Below, in pieces: positions 59,281-64,000 of a DNA stretch of 64,000 nucleotides (the stretch's first letter is position 1; each line of letters begins with the position of its first letter). Source of the DNA: an uncultured Caproiciproducens sp. (GTDB lineage Bacteria; Bacillota; Clostridia; Oscillospirales; Acutalibacteraceae); the NCBI RefSeq assembly GCF_963664915.1, contig NZ_OY761810.1:1874661-1938660 (forward strand), in the 5' to 3' direction. The translations under genes were made by a program, and so were the position numbers. Below the pieces are notes generated by a model. The model was not told the DNA's origin. It saw only the letters and a list, made by a program, of their open reading frames with translations, and did not search any database.

Positions 59281-61875
59281 TTAAATTAAATTGTCGATAT
59301 ATTTAAATACAAGCCGTTTGACTTTTGGCAGCCGATCATAGCACGTGAAAGCTGTCTGATGCGCAAAGTCCGCCATCATGATTCTTTCTTCCTCTGTGAT
59401 ACTGTGCTGACTGAAACGGGCTTTCAATGCAATTCCTTTTATTCCGGCACTGATTTCACCGCCGTATTTTTCAAGTGCGGTAAGATACGCATAAATTTCA
59501 ATTGCAGCCTTATTGGCGTCTGTAAGGCTGAATAATTTTGCTCGATGCCGTAGCACGATTCTGCGCTTTATAGCCATACAGGCAAGTAGAAGGACTACAA
59601 AGGCTATGATTAGGACAAGCGGCGCAGCGGCAATGTTAAAATCGGGACTGCCTTCCGTTTCTCCGCCGGTTGAGGAATTGCCGGTGGGAAGTGATCCGGT
59701 GCTTTCAGGGAGTGAGGATGCGTTTCCCGGTTCGCTTTGCGCTGTGCTCTCAGCGGGTGCGCTGCTGACCTCTGTACTTGAAGCAGGGGGTTGGTTTACC
59801 GGGTTGTTGTCCTGGGTTAAATTGCGCGCCGGGTTGAAGCCGGGCGTAACGTCAAAAGGCTGCCAGCCCAGGCCCGGATAATAGAGTTCCACCCATGCGT
59901 GCGCGCGGCTGTCCCGAATATTAGCCCAGCCGTCGATTCCGGCGGTTAAATAATCGTCTGCCGTGACAATGTAACCCTCCGCATAACGCGCCGGTACGCC
60001 CATGGCTCGAAGCATGACGGCCGCGGCGGTGGCGAAGTGAACGCAGTAGCCCTGATGGCTTTCAGTAACAAAAAAGTTGACAAAATCATCACCCGTTGGT
60101 ACTTTTGCGGGAGACAGGGTGTAATAGCAGTTACTGCCCAGATATTTTTTCACGGCATTGGCTATGTCGTTTACAGATGAATAGGAATAAGAACTGGTCA
60201 TATCTTTTGTAAAGAAGCCGTTTAACTGCTTGTCCTGTTTTATCAGACTTAATATCTTTTTCCTTGTATTTCGCGGCAATTGTGTATATTTATCATACAT
60301 AAACAGCCGGTAATCCTGCTCTGCTTTGATAAAGGTTTTAGTCTGCCCATCCAAAACATCTAGCAGGTCATCCGGCAGGGTGCTTTTGTAATAGGCTGCA
60401 AGATTTGAGGAATACAGTGTGCTAAACTGGTTTTGTGCCTGAAGATAGGCAGTCCCGCTTTTGGAATCAAACAGCGAATTTTTGGTCAGGGATAAAACCA
60501 CTCCGGCAGGATCGGAGCTGATTTTGTCCTGCGACAGTGCATATGCGTAAAGGCTGTACCGGCCGGTTCCGAAAAGAAAGCCGGACCGGATAAACGCATC
60601 ATTGACAAATTTGACGCCGGTAATATTCTCCGGGGTAGTAGCTAGATTGTACGGCGCATAAATGCATTGTTTCGCCGCAGCGATATTTTTAACCTGAATT
60701 CCGAATGGATTCAAAGTCGGGTCGTTCTGCCGATTGGCCAGCAAAACAAACGCATGGGACATATTCTGCACATTCAGGCCTTTCAGTTTTTGATTGATGC
60801 CGGTATAGTCGGAGTCTGCCAATTGTTCCCAACTCGAGCCGGTATAGACGCTACCGGCAAAGCTTTTCAGGTAGAGAGGATATTTTTTATCCGATTTGAT
60901 TTGCAGAGCGGTTTTTCCGGTGAATTCCACACGGCCCGCACCTGCTAAATCCACATGGTTTACGTTTCCGGCAAACGCCTTTCCGCCATTCAAAAATATA
61001 CCGCCCGTTACGGAGTCGATCAGGTTTGTCCGCAAATTCTCAGCCTCTTTTGGGCGCTGATAGCTCTGACGGGGAAATATCGCCATAATCAGTACAAAAC
61101 AGAGGAGTACTGCCGGGATCATCAAAAGGCCGCTTTTCGCTGAAACGGAGTCGCTTTTGGTCATGAAAGCCTTGTGTATTTTTATAAAACCTTTCTTCTT
61201 TTCTGCGGACAGCCGTGTCAGAATCAGGATCGTCCAACAAAGAAAAAGCATAAGAACAGCGAGAAAATTCGGCGTGATCGTAAAAGCGAGTGCCGCAAGC
61301 AACAAAGGAGCTGTTGCGAAAAAGGCCAGCCAAAAACTTTTATTTTTCATGACGGCACGACTGACTAAAACGGTGACAATGAACAGTACAAACAGTACAA
61401 ACAGCGTGCAAAGATGGGCATACTGCGAGGACAGCGCCGAAACAAGATAAATGGGGAATTCGTAATCGGAATGTTTTGAATAGGCGACCATCATGCGATT
61501 GACAGTGATGATGAATCCCTGGAAAATTGAATTGCGCAAATACCATGCGGCTGCAATGTAGAAAAGACATGCAATGAGGAAAATCAGGTACTGGAAGCGT
61601 TTCAAACTATAAATCAGCGCAAATACGCCGACGAATAGAAGAGTATATGAAATGATGGTGAAGGGCAGGACGGGCAGTGCGAAGGCAGAGATGAAACACC
61701 AGGCCGCGCCGAAAACACCGGACAGAATGAGGATCATGCGGAACACCGCATTTGCCGCAGGGGATGCCGTATGTCCGGTCAGGAGCGGTGGGGAAATTTG
61801 AATTCCGGGGATATTCGGCTGATTATTTTCTGCCGAATGGTTATCTGTATTCATGCGGTTCACCTGTTTACTCAT
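59281..61875 (-). CDS. TgpA-type membrane transglutaminase-like protein
   Basis: An 864-residue membrane protein. N-terminal bundle of six to seven membrane segments (about 40-270), an extracellular region, then a transglutaminase-core domain with the Cys-His-Asp triad (GYCVHFATAAAVMLRAMGVPA, then RAHAWVELYYPG and FDVTPG). A Ser/Pro/Gly-rich linker, a further membrane helix and a C-terminal DUF4129-like segment follow. Such proteins lie with MoxR and DUF58 genes and act at the cell surface, substrate unknown. It overlaps the DUF58 gene by four bases. Confidence 0.92.
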   Translation of the reverse strand: MSKQVNRMNTDNHSAENNQPNIPGIQISPPLLTGHTASPAANAVFRMILILSGVFGAAWCFISAFALPVLPFTIISYTLLFVGVFALIYSLKRFQYLIFLIACLFYIAAAWYLRNSIFQGFIITVNRMMVAYSKHSDYEFPIYLVSALSSQYAHLCTLFVLFVLFIVTVLVSRAVMKNKSFWLAFFATAPLLLAALAFTITPNFLAVLMLFLCWTILILTRLSAEKKKGFIKIHKAFMTKSDSVSAKSGLLMIPAVLLCFVLIMAIFPRQSYQRPKEAENLRTNLIDSVTGGIFLNGGKAFAGNVNHVDLAGAGRVEFTGKTALQIKSDKKYPLYLKSFAGSVYTGSSWEQLADSDYTGINQKLKGLNVQNMSHAFVLLANRQNDPTLNPFGIQVKNIAAAKQCIYAPYNLATTPENITGVKFVNDAFIRSGFLFGTGRYSLYAYALSQDKISSDPAGVVLSLTKNSLFDSKSGTAYLQAQNQFSTLYSSNLAAYYKSTLPDDLLDVLDGQTKTFIKAEQDYRLFMYDKYTQLPRNTRKKILSLIKQDKQLNGFFTKDMTSSYSYSSVNDIANAVKKYLGSNCYYTLSPAKVPTGDDFVNFFVTESHQGYCVHFATAAAVMLRAMGVPARYAEGYIVTADDYLTAGIDGWANIRDSRAHAWVELYYPGLGWQPFDVTPGFNPARNLTQDNNPVNQPPASSTEVSSAPAESTAQSEPGNASSLPESTGSLPTGNSSTGGETEGSPDFNIAAAPLVLIIAFVVLLLACMAIKRRIVLRHRAKLFSLTDANKAAIEIYAYLTALEKYGGEISAGIKGIALKARFSQHSITEEERIMMADFAHQTAFTCYDRLPKVKRLVFKYIDNLI

Positions 61876-63059
61876 AGAATCAGACCGGAAAGGCTCTGCT
61901 GTATTTTTTCAGGATACACTGTTACCACAGCAGCACCCATCGCGTGCAGGCCATCCGCCAATCGCTGCTGTTCCTGATCCATCTGTTCACTGATCAACAG
62001 CACCGTTATTTTTTCTTTGTTTGGCCTGTCGCAGAAGCCGGAAAGTGTATTCGTCAGCTTCCCGGTTATATAAATTGCATGTGAAAAACTTTCTGCGGCT
62101 TTTTCTGTTTTGCCGTGGAAGTCGAGTGCATATGGTTCATCTTCATTGTATTGTGAAGAAAGCATACCGTTTAGAAGAACAGCCAAATCCTCATCGTTTT
62201 CAATGCTTGCGGTATGAAACTGATTCTTTTTTTTATCAAACCATTCAATCCGGTGGCTGATTTGATTTTCGGAGAAAAAATGTGAAAGTGAGGCGGCTGT
62301 TTCGATCAGTGCGTCGAGTACCGTCATATCCGGAGCAAGCAGTTCAACGAGTAAAAGCAACTCGCTGTTCGCCGGCAGGCTGAATTCTTTCACCATCAGT
62401 TCATCGAGCTTGGAACTGAGCTTCCAATGAATGCTGCGCAGGCGGTCGCCGCTACGAAACGCCCGTACATCGAATATTTCAGATGGATCGTCGCCCGGTT
62501 TGACTTTTGAATAAGAACTGTTTTCCATACCGGCGGCCGCAGTCAAGTCTATCTTTCCGTCGATCAGATGTATTTTGGGGGTTATAAAAATTTCTGCCTG
62601 AGCGTTGGGCGTCAGTTTCAAGGTGAAAATCCCGAGAAAGTCATAATACCTGATTTGTGTCAGTTCCGCCGTTACCCGGCCGATGTGGCCCGACTGCATC
62701 CGATATTCGACATTCTGTTCCGTATGGGCGCTGATCGGCAGAACCAGAATTTGATTTTGTTCTTCACCGCTCAACGAATTTTCACAGAAAAAGCGGATTT
62801 GTGCCCGGGCAACCGGCAGGGCGGAAGCATTTTTCAGGACGATCAACAGAGAAAAATCCTCATTTTTATCAGCAAGGGAATTCTTTATTTGAAGTTCCAC
62901 CGTCGTTTTGCGCACGGCGGGCAGCATAAACATCCATGAAATGAACGGCAGAAGCAGAACGAATATCAGCGTGAAAAACGACAGATATTCTTTAAAAAAG
63001 ATGAAGAATAAAATTGCCGCGGCAAGAGCGGCGCAGTAGGCGGCACGATAACGAAACAT
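61872..63059 (-). CDS. DUF58-domain protein
   Basis: A 395-residue protein with two N-terminal membrane segments (about 8-50) and a C-terminal DUF58 domain with the signature SYSKVKPGDDPSEIFDVRAFRSGDRLRSIHWKLS region (residues about 185-215) and a von Willebrand-like end. It works with MoxR-type ATPases, probably as a metal-dependent adaptor for maturation of partner proteins. It is 9 bases after moxR and 4 bases overlapped with the transglutaminase gene, a tight operon. Confidence 0.93.
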   Translation of the reverse strand: MFRYRAAYCAALAAAILFFIFFKEYLSFFTLIFVLLLPFISWMFMLPAVRKTTVELQIKNSLADKNEDFSLLIVLKNASALPVARAQIRFFCENSLSGEEQNQILVLPISAHTEQNVEYRMQSGHIGRVTAELTQIRYYDFLGIFTLKLTPNAQAEIFITPKIHLIDGKIDLTAAAGMENSSYSKVKPGDDPSEIFDVRAFRSGDRLRSIHWKLSSKLDELMVKEFSLPANSELLLLVELLAPDMTVLDALIETAASLSHFFSENQISHRIEWFDKKKNQFHTASIENDEDLAVLLNGMLSSQYNEDEPYALDFHGKTEKAAESFSHAIYITGKLTNTLSGFCDRPNKEKITVLLISEQMDQEQQRLADGLHAMGAAVVTVYPEKIQQSLSGLIL

Positions 63060-63068
63060 GGGGCACCT

Positions 63069-64000
63069 CTAGCGCTGCGCAATGGCGGGCGCGGGAACTT
63101 CCTTTAAAATCGTCTTCAGCAATCCGGCTGAGGTAACATTGCTTATCTTCGCTTGGGGGCTCAGTATAATCCGGTGTTCCACCACATCGAAAAAAACAGA
63201 TTGCACATCCTTCGGAACCACGTAATCCCTGCCGGAAAGATAGGCGTCCGCCTGTGCCATTTTCACAAGCGAGATAGAGCCGCGGGGACTTGCGCCCAGG
63301 CGGATCAGGCTGTTTTCACGTGTCGCTCCCACCAGCCGTGCAATATATGCATATAGATCATTGGATAAATATACTTTGTCCGTCTCATTCTGCATTGCAA
63401 TGATATCTTGCGCATCGGCAACTTTGCGGACCGATTCCAACGGATCATCACCCTGCTTGCGTTTTAAAATTTCGATCTCGTCATGCAGTTCTGGGTAGCC
63501 CATGGTCAGGCGTACCATAAAGCGGTCAAGCTGCGAATCCGGCAGCATCTGCGTGCCCACCGAACCGATGGGGTTTTGGGTTGCGATCACGATGTACGGT
63601 TTCGGAGTGGGGCGAGTGGTTCCGTCAACGGTAATGCTCCCTTCCTCCATGACCTCCAAAAGGGCGGACTGCGTTTTGCTGGACGTGCGGTTGATTTCGT
63701 CCGCGAGGAACAGGTTGCACAGCGCGGCGCCGGGCTTGTACTCCAACAAGCCGGTTGCCTTGTTGTAAATCGAAAAACCCGTTACGTCGGTCGGCATGAC
63801 ATCCGGTGTAAACTGAACACGTTTATAATCCAGAGACATCGCCTTGGAAAATGCGAGGGCCAATGTCGTTTTTCCAACACCGGGAATGTCTTCGAGCAGA
63901 ATATGCCCTTGTGCAAAGATGACCATCAGCACTTTTTTGATGATTACATCTTTCCCCACAACGGCCTTTTTCACCTCGTTGATGATTCGCACAGCTTTTT
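63069..64000 (-). CDS. MoxR-family AAA+ ATPase (5' end beyond the window)
   Basis: At least 307 residues of a chaperone-like ATPase. Walker A is GVGKTTLAL, Walker B is NLFLADEINRTSS, and the MoxR blocks (EGSITVDGTTRPTPKPYIVIATQNP, sensor residues) are present. The first codon in view (GTG 63992) is not preceded by a ribosome binding site, and MoxR proteins usually have a few more N-terminal residues, so the start probably lies past 64000. It is the first visible gene of the MoxR-DUF58-transglutaminase operon. Confidence 0.93.
   Translation of the reverse strand, partial: KAVRIINEVKKAVVGKDVIIKKVLMVIFAQGHILLEDIPGVGKTTLALAFSKAMSLDYKRVQFTPDVMPTDVTGFSIYNKATGLLEYKPGAALCNLFLADEINRTSSKTQSALLEVMEEGSITVDGTTRPTPKPYIVIATQNPIGSVGTQMLPDSQLDRFMVRLTMGYPELHDEIEILKRKQGDDPLESVRKVADAQDIIAMQNETDKVYLSNDLYAYIARLVGATRENSLIRLGASPRGSISLVKMAQADAYLSGRDYVVPKDVQSVFFDVVEHRIILSPQAKISNVTSAGLLKTILKEVPAPAIAQR

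Overview
The window is a chromosomal segment of a low-to-mid GC, spore-forming member of the Clostridia (Firmicutes). The Oscillospiraceae/Acutalibacteraceae type of gut or anaerobic clostridium is the best fit, but that placement is inference. Reasons: a T-box in front of thrS, YlxM-Ffh and dcw gene orders of Firmicutes type, sporulation genes (ylbJ, yqfC, yqfD, spoVD/spoVE-like), a CIRCE element, a THF riboswitch on an ECF folate transporter, and strong GGAGG ribosome binding sites.

Layout. 0-3.4 kb: T-box-controlled thrS, a DUF4358-like membrane protein and tRNA-Gly(CCC). 3.4-11.5 kb: an accessory, decaying stretch with an IS3-family element whose transposase has lost one catalytic Asp, an AbrB-type regulator, remnants of a methyltransferase, a GH1 6-phospho-beta-glucosidase and a Cof-type HAD phosphatase, an HPr paralogue without Ser46, a BlaI/BlaR1 pair with a palindromic operator, an L25-like protein and a patatin lipase. 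11.5-19.5 kb: a minus-strand L-arabinose locus (ChvE/GguAB-type sugar ABC transporter, AraR, AraA, AraD) in which araB survives only as its last 44 codons. 19.5-23 kb: two small proteins, a DEAD-box helicase, a Cys-rich small protein and ylbJ. 23.1-29.6 kb: yqfC-yqfD-phoH-ybeY-dgkA-era-yqzL-recO followed by azlCD. 29.7-37.4 kb: mutS2, then ylxM-ffh-rpsP-khpA, a THF riboswitch with folT, and rimM-trmD. 37.6-41.4 kb: canonical HPr, uvrC, rsmD-coaD and a coiled-coil protein. 41.5-53.6 kb: a division and cell-wall (dcw) cluster mraZ-rsmH-ftsL-spoVD-[Mur-ligase-like remnant]-mraY-spoVE-murG-murA-divIB-ftsZ. murC, murD, murE and murF are absent from it. 53.7-59.3 kb: corA preceded by an overlapping leader ORF, an orphan class I fumarase beta subunit, a CDF metal exporter, a lipoprotein and htpG under a CIRCE box. 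59.3-64 kb: a minus-strand MoxR-DUF58-transglutaminase operon running off the end.

Most notable: (1) a 37-codon reading frame ahead of and overlapping corA, starting (V/M)-K-P-D-P, which resembles the Mg2+-sensing MgtL leader peptide of enterobacteria; (2) a P-loop-less, truncated Mur-ligase-like protein in the murE/murF slot of the dcw cluster; (3) an araB deletion remnant that keeps a ribosome binding site, followed by a perfect 16-bp hairpin before araA; (4) an HPr with Lys at position 46 beside remnants of sugar genes; (5) helically phased GTGG repeats plus a long hairpin in the mraZ leader. All functional statements rest on motif and context reading by eye. No database search was run.
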